This document shows, piece after piece, positions 43,349 through 54,455 of a DNA stretch of 64,000 bases. The first letter of the stretch is position 1; each line of letters starts with the position of its first letter. The notes beneath the pieces are model-generated. The model was given only the letters and a program-made list of their open reading frames with translations, made no database searches and was not told where the DNA came from. The stretch spans positions 1,798,001 to 1,862,000 of the forward strand of contig BCHS01000002.1 of NCBI GenBank assembly GCA_039545275.1. The letters run 5' to 3'. The translations under genes and the position numbers were made by a program. Origin of the DNA: Pseudomicrostroma phylloplanum. Its lineage: Eukaryota; Basidiomycota; Exobasidiomycetes; Microstromatales.

Positions 43349-45368
43349 ATGGCTACTCCCCGTCGCCGACAGGATTGGGCGAGCGACACACCAGGTGTCC
43401 TGCATCGATCGTCCTCCACCCCATACGACATGTACAAGGCTCGTAGTCGAAAAGCAGCAGCCACTGGCCCTGACGGGAGCATCATCAACGGCAGCTCCTC
43501 TCCTTCGCCCTTCGTCTCCGGTTCTCGCCCAGGTACGCCGCACGTTGCTCGACAGACCGCCTTCACGAGGGACTGGGGTCTCGGCACGCCCGCAGACTCA
43601 AGTAGTCCCATCAGTCGAAAGGGGAGCGTGGTTGCTAGTCCGGGCCTGAGGGGGACGGGGGGAAGTGGCTTTTCGAGGGCGCCTGTGGCTGATCGGAGCG
43701 AGGCGAGCAAGGATACTATCTTCAAGAGTAGGCAGAAGAGGATCAGTCGGGCTTTCGTCAGGAGAAGGACCATCAGACAGAGGTAAGCAAGAGTTCAAAA
43801 GGTGCTTCAGCCAATCCTTTGCTCAAATAGCACTGCCCTCCCGTACTGCAGAATTGAGGCCTTGCCGACGGATCTGCTCGATCACCTGACCGGTCTCGGC
43901 TTCACCCTATCAGAGAACCTACAAGATGCGGCTCTTGGATATCCCATAGGATTCTCTCTCCACATCCTGTCCCTCCTCTCTCATCTAGCTTCGCCCACAT
44001 CGGATCTCTCCCTCGCTCTGCTCTTCGGCATCGATGCGTCGTCGACCCAGGCCGCTTCTGTCTTTGGCGGTGCAGGGAGCGCTGGTGGTGTCAAAGGGAA
44101 GGGAGGACTCAAAGATCTAAGGAAGGCGGCTAAGGCGGCGAGAGTCAATGCATGGTCATGGCTGGTAAGTAGAAAGGTGTAGAGCAAATGACATGCAGAC
44201 CTTATCCACCTGACTTGCCTTGATCTTCTAGGCCGCCATTCTCTCGTTCGCGCTGGTCCTCGTCTCAATCTACAACGCCTATGTCCTCTTCTCCAGTCGG
44301 CGAAAGTATCGTCTTTGGATGCGGAAACAGGAGGTATGTGATGGTCACTAGCATTACAGGTGCTCACGCGATACCACTGAGCTGAGCCTTCTTCCACTCG
44401 TGCCCTCTCTGCGCTTCCATAGGACAAGCCAGCAAGCGAGAATGCCCGACTTGTCCCTGTCCATCTCGATAATGACGAAGGCGAGCCGAGCATGCAAGAC
44501 AAGCTGAGGTCAGTCAAGGAGAACCTCCGACGCATGACCTCTAGCCGTCACCAATCTGATGTCCTTCACCCCCACCATAGATGCCTGATATTGGAGAAAC
44601 TCAACGAAATCCCGATCTTGAACTGGGTCATACCCGACCCGCCCGACCTGCACAAGGGGCACAACCATATGGACGCTCAAATCCACGAGCTCAACGTCTG
44701 GGAAGCTCCGGACGTACCAATGCGAATAGCAGTGTAAGTCGGCAACAGAGCCAAAGTCGGACTCTCGAATAAATGATGGACAGCTCGCTTACACCGTCTT
44801 GCCATCAAATAGCGTCTACTCGCCCCTACATGCGTGTCTATGGCACTTCGCCGGTGGTCCTCTGCTGCCCACTGGCGGCTTCTTGGCCTGGTCGTCTCTC
44901 TTCTTCGTCATGACGCTCATCTCTGCACAGTCTTACATGGCTGTCGTTGCCTTCACGGGACTGGTCAAGGACAAGTCCTTGCTCGCCGCCGAGGTCATGC
45001 GCGAATATGATCAAAAAGTAAGTCTTCTAAGCGAAAAAGGGCCACTGACTGGCGGGCATAAACCTTGTGATGGCTCGGCTTGTCAGCGAGCGCAGAAGGC
45101 CTATTGCTAGGCACAGAGAAGCTGACCGCCTTCTAAATCTTCCCAGTTCGTGCTCCCGCGTGCAATGCCCGAAGTACGTGACGCCTGCGTACAGACTTCT
45201 CAGGCAGAAACGATCTCTCCGGATGACTGGATGTCAAGCCCTTCCAGTTTCCTCGCCTCCGGCCACCCAGACGCCACCGCCGCCTCGCACAACTCTTCTG
45301 ATGGTCGCCTTGGCAAAAGCGGAGCCAGATCTCAGAGCCGGCTGCGTCTGAGCAACGACCCGAAATAA
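43349..45368 (+). CDS. Nur1-like nuclear rim membrane protein (DUF2418-type)
   Basis: Six exons (43349-43782, 43852-44164, 44232-44333, 44423-44733, 44813-45017, 45147-45368) with consistent phases give 528 aa. Introns start GTAAGC, GTAAGT, GTATGT, GTAAGT and GTAAGT. The N-terminal 140 residues are basic and Ser-rich and end in RKRISRAFVRRRTIRQR. Two pairs of hydrophobic segments follow: LGYPIGFSLHILSLLSHL and AAILSFALVLVSIYNAYVLF; then, after NVWEAPDVPMRIAV, the motif VVYSPLHACLWHFAGG and FLAWSSLFFVMTLISAQSYM. The W-x-P ... (F/Y)SPxHA pattern recalls the Nur1/DUF2418 family, inner-nuclear-membrane proteins that work with LEM proteins in rDNA and heterochromatin tethering. Gene structure is firm; the family call is moderately sure. 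Confidence 0.72.
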
Positions 45369-46511
45369 GTATTGAAATTTGCCACGCCTCGACAATCTAC
45401 AAGCCGCCCAAATGTGCGACGTTCCCGGGGCCTAAGACGCACCATGCGTCAAGAAGCTGGTCATAGCAGTGGGCGTCAAAAGTACTATTCATGATATGTC
45501 GTAACCGCAGATGAAGTGCCGATCTCATTCCCGATGTAGCTGTGTGAAGCAAATACCCAGCTGAGCCATGCATGCCACCCAAAGGCCTAGGTCTGGATAT
45601 TCGTGCGTCTTTGCCACACAATGACGAAGCTTGTGTGGCGGCACAATGGCCCGGCGGCGGCGGCGCAAATTTTGACGCGAGGGAGCCGCCTGGCGCGTTG
45701 GACCCGCATGGCCAGGGTCTACCCCGGGTCAGAGCTCGGACCACATGAGAAGATAACCGACGGGGTCGACGCGGGATGACCAGCTAGTGGAGCCGGTGGA
45801 GGCAGGAGCCAAGCATTTCCCGCAACTTGCAGGCAACAGCTCAGGGCCCATGTCATCCGCCAGTATTCGGGGCCTGGACGCTTACACATCCGACAGCGGC
45901 AAGATTCAGTCAGGCACACGGCACGGCAAGCGAGCTCGAAGCGAGCACTTCTTCGAGTCGTGTCCTCTGACCAGTCGCTCAGCATCCCCGCATCGTTGTA
46001 CCTTGCCGCGTCCAATGTTTACTCATGGCCATGGAGCTCGGCCCTGCTTGCCACTGCTATGACGATGCTAGCCGACTTTTTGGGGGCCACGAGATGGACG
46101 TGCGGCCCGAGACATCCGGGCCCATTGTGGGACCAACTTTGCCTGCACAGATCAATAGGGTAGTGTCGCTCTAGTGCGAGGACCCTCTCCGCTTGCGCCC
46201 AAGCGTAGCTACTTCCCGATCGAACACGTCAAGGCCGGCGTGCGCCTCGTGGCTCGGCCTGACCTCAATGACGTTCTAGTTGCCAGACTCCATGGGCTGG
46301 ACTCCACTGGGCGGTGCTGATGGTCTGTAGTAGATCTGATGACGTCGGGCTCACGGGTAGGAACGTTTGATTTAGACATTGTATCGAGCTCCACCTCGGA
46401 GTGGACACACTGGATATAAACCGTTGCTTCTCATTCCCTCGCTTCCCCTCGGACAATACACATCATCATCTTCTCTCACACATACACCACCAACTACTAC
46501 TTTAAATCAAC
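45369..46511. promoter_or_regulatory. Upstream region of the Gly/His-rich repeat gene
   Basis: 1143 bp between same-strand genes. The last 130 bp hold a TATA box (46415-46420), a CCCCT element near 46444 of the type read by stress factors in yeast, and a CA/CT-rich leader. A TGACGTCG half-CRE lies near 46342. No supported gene. Confidence 0.5.
46415..46420 (+). promoter_or_regulatory. TATA box
   Basis: TATAAA in the context GGATATAAACC, 92 bp upstream of the next ATG. It is the clearest core promoter element in the window and fits a strongly induced gene. Confidence 0.6.
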
Positions 46512-47978
46512 ATGAACAAGCTCAAGGAAGCATTCGGATCCGGCCACCGTCACTCCACTGACGCGGACAGCAGCACCTCCAACTACACCCGTGACACTTC
46601 GAACACCACCCCCGAGATGAGCCCTCGTGGTAACAGGACCAGCACTTCTGGCCCCTCTGTCACCGACAAGGCCTCTGAGACTGTCTTCGGCAACAACAAG
46701 ACCGGCTCCGGCCTCGGCTCCAACAGCGGCTCCCTCTCCAACACTTCCAGCGGACAGGGCTCTGCTCGAGAGATCTTTGCCCAGCAGAAGGCTTCCGGCA
46801 CCACCTACGACACCAGCTCTAACCCTACCCACAGCTCTTCTCAGGGTCAGGGTATGACTGGTGGCTCCGGCAACGGCCTGACCGACGGCAGCAGGTTCGG
46901 CTCCTCCAACACCTCCTCGGGCCGTGACACCACTGGCGTTACCGGCACTGGAGCAACCTCTTCTGGCCTCACCGGCTCCAACCGAGAGTCGTCTGGCCTC
47001 ACTGGATCCCACGGTACCGGCTCCGGCCTTACCGGCTCCAACCGAGAGTCGTCTGGCCTCACTGGATCCCACGGTACCGGCTCTGGCCTGACTGGATCCC
47101 ACGGTACCGGTTCCGGTCTCACTGGTTCCCACGGCACCGGTGCCGACTCCACCACTCGCAGTGGAGGTGGTTCCCGACTGGTTGGCTCCAACAGTACCGG
47201 CACTGACTCTATCGGCCACGCCGGTCACCGTGGTGACGAGTCGCACGCCGGCCGATCCACTGCCGTCGCTCAGTCGGACGGTCTGGCTGGCCACACCCGT
47301 GGCCACGGCGACAAGGCCAGCCCTACCGACCTCAACGGTGAGGTGCACCAGGATGTCCAGCACCTGGCCCACGTCACCGAGGAGACCAGGCAGCAGCACC
47401 ACATTGACGAGGTCTCTCGTGAGAAGGACCTGCAGAGCCACCACCACCACGTCCAGCACCACGTCCAGCGAGTTCGTGACAGCGAGCACACCGCTGAGCA
47501 GCACCACAACAGGGTTATCCCCAGGACACACATCGATGAGAAGCACGCTTCCACCGCCAAGGATGCCGAGCTCCTGAACACCGTCGCCAACGCTCACGGT
47601 CACCGTGACCGTGTCCAGGTCGCTCCCGAGACCCGCCAGGTCATCGACAAGGGTGAGACGATCAACGAGACTGTCCACCACCACGTACACAACGTCATCC
47701 AGCCCGTCATCATCAAGGACTCGCACGAGTACCACCGACACCACACCGTCATTCCCACCACCCACGTCGCTCACCACGCACCCATCATCCACGAGTCGAT
47801 TACCCACGACACCATCTCCAAGGACGACTTCCTCAAGTCTGGAGGCATCCTCGGTGCTAAGCTCACCGGTGTGCAGCACACTGGTCTCCTCAACGATGGC
47901 AAGTGTGATCGCGTCGTCGACGGTGTCGCAGAGACCATGGAGAGGGAATTGAACCTGTCGCCGGGACAGCCGCAATGA
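46512..47978 (+). CDS. Gly/Ser/His-rich repeat protein, probably abundant stress- or spore-associated protein
   Basis: 488 aa, no intron. Three parts are visible: a Ser/Thr/Gly-rich N-terminal half; six tandem 10-residue units of the form LTGS(N/H)(R/G)(E/T)(S/G)SG at residues 153-212; and a His-rich conserved-looking C-terminal half (HQDVQHLAHVTEETRQQHHI, ETVHHHVHNVIQPVIIKD, HHTVIPTTHVAHHAPIIHE) ending with a GGILGAKLTG motif. The HHHVHNVIQPVI pattern recalls fungal allergen-like stress proteins, but I cannot place it in a named family. Synonymous codons are very biased toward C at third positions (GGC, TCC, ACC), as in highly expressed genes. That bias also keeps the opposite strand open across the whole gene. 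A TATA box lies just upstream. Confidence 0.82.
   Translation: MNKLKEAFGSGHRHSTDADSSTSNYTRDTSNTTPEMSPRGNRTSTSGPSVTDKASETVFGNNKTGSGLGSNSGSLSNTSSGQGSAREIFAQQKASGTTYDTSSNPTHSSSQGQGMTGGSGNGLTDGSRFGSSNTSSGRDTTGVTGTGATSSGLTGSNRESSGLTGSHGTGSGLTGSNRESSGLTGSHGTGSGLTGSHGTGSGLTGSHGTGADSTTRSGGGSRLVGSNSTGTDSIGHAGHRGDESHAGRSTAVAQSDGLAGHTRGHGDKASPTDLNGEVHQDVQHLAHVTEETRQQHHIDEVSREKDLQSHHHHVQHHVQRVRDSEHTAEQHHNRVIPRTHIDEKHASTAKDAELLNTVANAHGHRDRVQVAPETRQVIDKGETINETVHHHVHNVIQPVIIKDSHEYHRHHTVIPTTHVAHHAPIIHESITHDTISKDDFLKSGGILGAKLTGVQHTGLLNDGKCDRVVDGVAETMERELNLSPGQPQ
46968..47147 (+). repeat. Tandem 30-bp coding repeats (six units)
   Basis: Six consecutive 30-bp units, alternating two types that encode LTGSNRESSG and LTGSHGTGSG. 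Order is N,H,N,H,H,H, the last ending GAD. Near-identical nucleotides between units suggest recent duplication and likely length variation between strains. Confidence 0.9.
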
Positions 47979-48760
47979 CTGGATTGCCCCCGGACTAACG
48001 ATCATGCAGCATGGGAATTTGGGAAGGGGGCGTAGATGGAAGGTAGCACATTTCGAATATTAGCAGCAGTGGCTTTCAAGGATATCAATTGAATTGCATT
48101 TCTTCGCATCGTACTCAATTTCACCTGTCTGCGGTCCGTCGTCTGCTATGACCGTCCCCTCCCTTGACGAAATCGGGGGTGTAGCTGGCTGGTGCGGTGG
48201 AGGTGCGAACACGTGATGACCATGCTCCATCGGAACGGAGGATCAGCTCTGACCGGATGTCCGGGTCGCGCGCGCCTCCCCTCCGGTGTCCGGATGTGTA
48301 ACTTTTCTTTCACGAACCAAGGCATGTGCAGGCCAGATGCAGTCGGAGCGGGCAAGCCCTTCGACGGAAAGAGCAAGTGAGGCACACAAGCAGGCGGAGC
48401 AGCAGGCAGGGGATGAGCAATGGCACGCCGTTGAGCGTCATCGATCCCATTCGGGCGAGGAGCAGGCCTTGACCGGAAGAGAAGGGAGGGTCTGCATATG
48501 CCTGCCGCTACCCCGCACGATCGCTTGCACCAAGGACGAGAAAGGAGCGCCCCAAGACCGGGAGTCTGCTTCCAGACGTTGAAAGGCAGCCAGCGGCATC
48601 GAGTGCTTTAAGGATTGCAGCCTACCTCGAACCTTCTCTTCTTGTCTCCCCATTGTCTGCTCTGAGAAACTCATATACCCTCTCTTGTTGTCCAACTCCT
48701 GTAGCGACAAACTTCGCTTCAAGACCTACCTCCCCTCCACGACTCATTGCCTATAGCTTC
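47979..48760. other. Intergenic: repeat-protein 3' region and SDR promoter
   Basis: 782 bp. The SDR frame is open upstream to 48653 but has no ATG before 48761. I see no other gene or clear element. Confidence 0.45.
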
Positions 48761-50032
48761 ATGTCGTCTGCGACAAAGGCAAACGCCTCCGAGGCTGGCA
48801 AGACGCAACCATCTCAGGCCTCCAAGCCGTCCGACCTGGACCGACGAGAGCCCTTCACAATCGATGTGCTGGTGCGATGGTTCAGGAACTCCTTTCTGAA
48901 CACTCCCTTCCTCTTGGCCCTGCCAGCGCTCGTCTACTACTATGACAAGAAGCGCTCCTTGGCACCCTCTGCCTACCCCGACCCTAGCCTGGAGTACCTC
49001 CGGCACCTCGTATTCACAGAGTACAAGTGGGTGGGGCGCTGGCTGATCTTTGGACTGATCAAGAAGGCCAACGATGTGCTCAACCGGTACGTGGCCAACC
49101 TTGGAGCCTACCGCGCCGACAAGGCCGACTGGTCAAAGGAGGTCGTGGTCATCACTGGTGGCTCAGCCGGAATCGGAAAGGCAGTGGTGGAGATCCTGGC
49201 TCATGTCAAGAGGGCAAAGGTGGCCGTCCTGGACATGGCACCACCAACCTACGCCCCCGCTCCTGCTGGCGTACCTCCTATTCAGTACTACAAGACTGAT
49301 GTCTCGGACCCAGCTCAGGTCAAGGCGGCGGCCGATCAGATCCGAGCCACGCTGGGCGAGCCGACTATGCTCATGAACAATGCCGGGCTGGCCTCGGGCG
49401 ACCTGATCATCGACGTGGACCCAGAGCGAGCTACGCGACTCTGGAAGGTCAACACCCTCGCCAACTGGATCACCTGCCAGGAGTTCCTTCCGCACATGAT
49501 CGCCAAGAATCACGGCCACATCATGACTGTGGCCTCTTCCGGCTCCTTCATGTCCCTCCCTCAGATGTCCGAATATTCGGGAACCAAGTCCGCCGTCCTT
49601 GCCTTCTTCGAGATCCTCCGCGGCGAGCTCCGCTCGAGGTACTTTGCTCCCCGCGTCAGGGCTTCGCTTTGCGCACCTACCAAGGTCCGCACTTCGCTAG
49701 GAGAAGGCATGGAGGACCACAAGATGCCCTTTATCCACCCCAACCTCGAGGCTTTCGAGGTAGCCCGCAAGATTGTCTCTGCCTTCGACTCGGGTCTGAG
49801 TCAGTACATTGTCATGCCTGGCCTTATGAGGATCCTACCTTTGGCTCGTGGACTGCCCGACTGGGGCAAGCGATTCTTGGAGGTGGCAGGGAAGACGGAT
49901 CAGACTGTTTCGGACGTGTCGATGAAGAGGGCCTTTGAGGCTGGCTATGGAAAGGACTGGTCTGGACCTGAGGCCGAGGCCAGGAAGAAAGCCCTAGAGA
50001 GGATGCAGAAGCGTGGACAGGCAAAGAATTAA
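48761..50032 (+). CDS. Membrane-associated short-chain dehydrogenase/reductase
   Basis: 423 aa, one exon. It is a classical SDR: the cofactor loop VVVITGGSAGIGKAV (Gly motif about 131-138), the NNAGLASG motif, the catalytic Ser in MTVASSGSF and the Y-x-x-x-K pair in EYSGTKSAVLAF (Tyr about 272). The N-terminal 120 residues are unusual for a soluble SDR and include hydrophobic stretches (FLNTPFLLALPALVYYYD and WVGRWLIFGLI), as in ER or lipid-droplet SDRs of the RDH/17-beta-HSD11 type. So a lipid, sterol or retinoid-like substrate is likely but unproven. The tail is charged (KKALERMQKRGQAKN). The start is the first in-frame ATG. Confidence 0.88.
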   Translation: MSSATKANASEAGKTQPSQASKPSDLDRREPFTIDVLVRWFRNSFLNTPFLLALPALVYYYDKKRSLAPSAYPDPSLEYLRHLVFTEYKWVGRWLIFGLIKKANDVLNRYVANLGAYRADKADWSKEVVVITGGSAGIGKAVVEILAHVKRAKVAVLDMAPPTYAPAPAGVPPIQYYKTDVSDPAQVKAAADQIRATLGEPTMLMNNAGLASGDLIIDVDPERATRLWKVNTLANWITCQEFLPHMIAKNHGHIMTVASSGSFMSLPQMSEYSGTKSAVLAFFEILRGELRSRYFAPRVRASLCAPTKVRTSLGEGMEDHKMPFIHPNLEAFEVARKIVSAFDSGLSQYIVMPGLMRILPLARGLPDWGKRFLEVAGKTDQTVSDVSMKRAFEAGYGKDWSGPEAEARKKALERMQKRGQAKN

Positions 50033-50835
50033 ATAGAAAGGAGCAGGGGTACAAACATTCGAAGCGAAACTTCTCCAGAGGCTACGTCTCATTGAATGCC
50101 TACGAGCATCTGCTAATTGTGCATCCGTCTTGTCGTGAATAGCGTACCGCTAATTACTCGCACCTCATTGAATAGATAGTGTATTGAATCCTTGGACATT
50201 GCTGTACCGTACTCTACTGTCTGCATGAGTGAAGGAGTCTGCGTGAGTCTTCTGGAATGCGGTGTACCGTTCGGCTTTGCCCCCAGCGTGCCAGAAATGA
50301 GATGTGGCTGCAGATTGGAGCTTGTAAGAAGAGTGTGGGGGAGCGAGAGGCGCGGATGTACCGGCAAGCTGGTGGCTGGGTGCCTGTGCCTGTGTTCCTT
50401 TCACGGGGCGCCACTTGAATTTGCCCCCGAGATCAACACCCGCACCGCCGAGGGACTCACAGTACGTGCGTGGGTAGATCAGGCCAGGCCACCCAGCCAA
50501 CTCCGAGAGAGCGGGCAACCTTCGTCGCTAGGATTCGCAGCAGCCGCTCGCTCACCCATACCGGCCTGCAACTTCGTCCTCACCTCAACCGACTTTGCCC
50601 ACCTATTCGCCCATCCTCGTCTCTTTCCACCGGCCCCTCTAGCTATCTCCGCGTGGAAGCATCACAGCACTATCTCCTGCTGGAAGCAGCGTCTAGGTTT
50701 CGGCCGTACTTTGCTCGATAAGAGTCCACTCTCGAGACTTGGAGACCGCACGACAAGAACAGTACAGAGAACGGCAGTCGCGAGTGTTTCATCGTTGCAG
50801 GTGGTGCCCTGCCTCGCATCCCTCTGCCCAGCACG
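50033..50835. other. Intergenic upstream of the J-domain gene
   Basis: 803 bp between same-strand genes. A long + strand frame (50192-51022) crosses this region and the first exon of the next gene out of phase; its composition is not protein-like. I see no supported feature. Confidence 0.45.
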
Positions 50836-52645
50836 ATGTTCGTCGCTTCCGGCCTCTACAAGTATGGTGAGTGCCAAAGAGAGCCCAGCACGAGGTGTCC
50901 GGCGTCGGTCTGACCGTGCTCGGATGAATGCTGACTCCCTGCTTCTGTTGACGTCGATGCACAATAGCCACGTCCAGCAACAATGCCACCGGCGGACCCT
51001 CTTCCCGTCCGAACGTAGATGAGCCTACACCGGCAAACACAAGAGTGAAGCGGCGGCCCAGGAGGGGTACAGCCCCTTCATCTTCTTATAGCAAGGCGTC
51101 CCCTCCGTCCCCTCCCTTGGCAAGTCCCCTCGTAGACGCAGAGCCTTCCCTCCCTCCGCCTCCGCCCTATGCGTCCATCGCTACGGGGTCCACGAGCGAG
51201 GAGAGGAAGCAGGCACAGGACGCAAAGGTAGCTATCATTGAGGAGATACTCAAGGAGGACGATCTATACAAGCTGCTTGGGTGCAAGAAGAGCAGCAAAC
51301 CAGAGGAGATCAGAAGAGGATTCCTCAATCGGAGTCGTAGCTGTCACCCTGAGTGAGTGGGACAGGCAGGAAGAAGAGCGTTGGAGCAGATACTGACGGA
51401 TATGCTTCCATTCGCCATTCGTGACCCTTCGCAGTAAGTTTCCAAATCACCCTCCGGCGACGTCGGCGTTCCAGAAAGTCTCGTTCGCATACGAGACGCT
51501 GTCCAAGCCTTCTTCGAGGAGGATGTACGACGTCTCTGGCCGCTCTGACTTTGCTGCTGCCATGAACGCGGACTCTTCCACTCACTCCAGCGGAGGAGGT
51601 CTGAGCAGCGAAGATACCCTCAACGGAGTCCTCTACTCTGTCTTTTGCGAGTTCATGGAGGGAGACTTTGAGATGATTAGGGTGCTTGTGAATGCACTCA
51701 ATGAGGGCAACCCGAGTATGAACCTGGGGGAGGAGGCAGTCGATAGCATTGAAGGGGCGTTCAAGCGACTGAGAGAGATCATGCTTGGTGAGTGTTGCCC
51801 GGTATCCTCGAAATAGCTGAAAGCCCTGATGAGGTATCTCATGGAACTCCTCTCCCTGTCTGCTTCCAGCTGGCAAGCGCTACCTGTCCATCATCAAGTT
51901 CGAGCTGATGCGCCTGCACGAGATCCAGCAATCTCTCCGTCAACTCTCCTACTTCAACATCACCGGCCGACTGAAGCTGACCATCCAGCTCGCCAGAGTC
52001 ACCATCAATATACCCCTGGCCATCGATAATGCGATGAAGGCTCCCGAGGGAGAGGGCGCAAGCGAGAAGGCCGAAAGAGAGCGATCGGCCTCTTCCTCGG
52101 ATGATTCCCTCGAGGCCGTCGAAGAGGAAGACGAGGAGGACGGTGATGAAGAAGAAGAAGAAGAAGAAGAAGAAGAAGAAGAAGAAGAAGCGGAAAGATC
52201 GGACGCCTTCGGTGTCGCACCCGAGGACGACGAAGATGAAGACGACGACGACGACCGCGCTTTCCTCTCCTCCTCGTCTCGCTCCAAGAAGGGCCAGACC
52301 TCCTCTCGTACTAGATCCGACGGTCGAAGGGTCTCCAGCGGCCTCAAGCGCAAGAGCACCATTCGTGGCACCCGGCCCCGCGACCGGATCCACTCCTCTG
52401 ACCCAGCAGCCTCTGGCTCTAGCTCCGGCTCAGGAACAGGCGACACCGCCACCACTGCTGCCGCTGCCGCTTCCACCGGCAGCAGCAGGAAAGCCCGAGG
52501 GACAGCGCTGCAGAAGCGGGGTCTGCTGCCCAACTCGGCCGTCAGTCTGCTGCGTGGCGTAGTCAAGGTCCTCGAGACGAGCGAGGCGTGGATGCCTGGA
52601 TCGGGGGTGCCGCAGGATGAGAACCAACGACCGGGAACGGGATAG
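50836..52645 (+). CDS. J-domain (DnaJ/Hsp40) co-chaperone with acidic C-terminal tract
   Basis: Four exons (50836-50866, 50968-51352, 51435-51787, 51870-52645) give 514 aa. Exon 1 codes only ten residues (MFVASGLYKY) and is needed, since exon 2 has no in-frame ATG. The J domain spans exons 2-3: DDLYKLLGCKKSSKPEEIRR, then splicing creates the HPD catalytic tripeptide (SCHPDKFPNHPP) followed by AFQKVSFAYETLSKPSSRRM. HPD stimulates Hsp70 ATPase. Next come an alpha-helical middle (KRYLSIIKFELMRLHEIQQS, NITGRLKLTIQLARVTINIP), a glutamate run from a GAA microsatellite, basic Ser-rich sequence and a hydrophobic C-terminal patch (NSAVSLLRGVVKVLE). No zinc-finger or client-binding domain of type I/II Hsp40s is seen, so it is a class C J-protein. 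Its site of action is unknown. Confidence 0.88.
52148..52190 (+). repeat. GAA trinucleotide microsatellite, about 14 copies
   Basis: About 14 uninterrupted GAA units, in frame in the J-protein gene, encoding poly-glutamate. Such a run is prone to length change. Confidence 0.93.
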
Positions 52646-53639
52646 AAGCGAAAGTCTGAGAGGTCTGGGCTGCGTTTAGATGTCTTTCCCTTCTCCCCCT
52701 TCCCTTTTCCTCCTTCGCACCCTTCCCGCTTTCCCCAGCCTCCCACTTGCTGTTTCCCTCTTCGTTTTCGACGTTCACTTGTTCACCTGTTCACACTTGT
52801 TGTACCCATAGACTTTCTCAACCGACTTTGTTTGCGCCTCCTCTCCCCTCTCCCATCTTCCTTCCGTCTTTGTTGCTGCTTGCTCGTCTCTCGTCTCACG
52901 TCCCTAGGGTTAAGAATCACAAGTCACTTTGATCTCTCTCTCTCTTTGAGAGCGATGGGTAGCGATAGCGATACAGGTCAATATCTTTCGATCTTCCTTT
53001 TCTCACACTGCCGCGTGCCCGACACTCTGCGTTCAGTCAGATCACCCCCGAAGAGTCACACACGCTCACTGCCCTCCGTTCAGTCTAGTCTAGTGTGGTC
53101 TGGTAAGCAAAGTGTTTGCCATTTTCAAAGTGGGAAACGACCGACCAAGCAAGAGAAGTAACCGTCCGTCAATCAAACTAGGTGATGACGGACCGGAGGC
53201 TTCTGCTAAGTGGTGGGATGGTGCTAATGTGTGTGTGTGTGTCTGAGATGGTACATGAAGAGACGTCGAGCCGCGGACCAAGAGGGAGAAGTGGGAAAGG
53301 TAAAGGTCATCGCTTAGGCGACGAGCTGTAGAGAGCGGGGGAGAAGAGGATTGAGGTGTCAGTGGTGTGTACAGGAGTGATCCATCGGATTTGATACGTC
53401 GGGACCACGGAAAAGCACGTCGCCGGCGAAGGGCTGCAATGCGCCTCCCTTCTGACGATCGCCTCGTAAGGCAGCCTCCCTTTGACCGACCAAACATCAG
53501 GCTTCTGCCGCTGCCTTCACTTGTATGTCCCAATCATATCCTGCGTTGCATTCTGTGATATTCCACCTAGTAGCGCCTGTCCACTTCTTCCCTCGTCCGT
53601 TTCTCCTCGCTGCCTTTGCCCGCCTGTTCAATCGCTCCC
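52646..53639. other. Convergent intergenic region, J-protein / RPL28
   Basis: 994 bp between two 3' ends. Pyrimidine-rich after the J-protein stop; a GT dinucleotide run of about seven units lies at 53229-53242. A 147-codon minus-strand frame near 53090-53533 shows no protein-like features. Confidence 0.5.
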
Positions 53640-53663
53640 TCAGATCTCGGTAGCGCAACTCAC

Positions 53664-53695
<32 letters not shown>

Positions 53696-54455
53696 TCTCA
53701 GCGAGAGCCGACACCCAACGAGCCTTGACAATGATGGGCCTGTCTGGCAGCCTTCCCTTGCCCAGCACCTTTCCGTAGCCGGCGGCGAGGGTGTCGATGA
53801 CGGGCACGGCGTCACCAGAGGCAGCCTCCTTGTTCTCGGCAGACACCAGCGACCAGAGCTTGTCGATGTTGACGACGGGTCGGTAGTAGGAGTTGCGGGT
53901 CAAGTGGAAGTGACGCATACCGACCTTTCCGAAGTAACCAGGATGGTACTTGTCGAAGTTGGTTCGGTGGTGGTGCTGACCACCGGCAAGACCACGACCA
54001 CCTGGATGCTTACGGTGCTTACCTGGTAGGAGCAAGGGAGAGAATGAGTGTTGGTCAGTCTTGCTGTCGCAGCAGACTTGGGGGAGAATAGATGCCGCTA
54101 CGGGAGCCCTCATCGAGGACTCGCTTGTGTTTCCTGCGAATCTGGCCCTCTACTGCAGCTACTATGCTTTGGACAGCAGCAGCGTCCCATTCGACCTGCC
54201 CATTTGTCTGCCACAGAGTATCCATCTTTCTGCAAGCGCCTTGCCGTTTCCTGCTTGCCCATCCCGTCTTGCTATCCCTGCCTCTCGCGATCATTGGAAG
54301 GCCCTTCTTCTCAACGTCGCCTCTTCTTCTTCGACCTGTATTTCCAGATCTCGTCGTTGTATGCCGTGGTCCAGCGTATGATGCTTACCGATACGTCCGT
54401 GACCACCGGAGACGTGACCCCTGAGCTTCCTGTTCTTTGACAATCGAGAGGGCAT
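53640..54455 (-). CDS. RPL28: 60S ribosomal protein uL15 (L27a/L28)
   Basis: Two exons (54389-54455, 53640-54022) give 149 aa, the normal length. Exon 1 encodes [22 protein letters not shown]; splicing continues [20 protein letters not shown], the signature uL15 N-terminus, then [28 protein letters not shown] and a C-terminus [18 protein letters not shown]. The intron is 366 bp, long for this genome, GTAAGC...CCAG. The protein lies at the 60S subunit's central region. The gene is divergent from RPS29. Confidence 0.97.

Noticed and set aside
50192..51022. 276-codon + strand frame before and across the first J-protein exon
   Set aside because: No ATG at its start, wrong phase relative to the J-domain exons, and composition is not protein-like.
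53090..53533. 147-codon minus-strand frame between the J-protein and RPL28 genes
   Set aside because: Low-complexity Ser/Arg/Leu sequence containing a GT microsatellite; no homology features.
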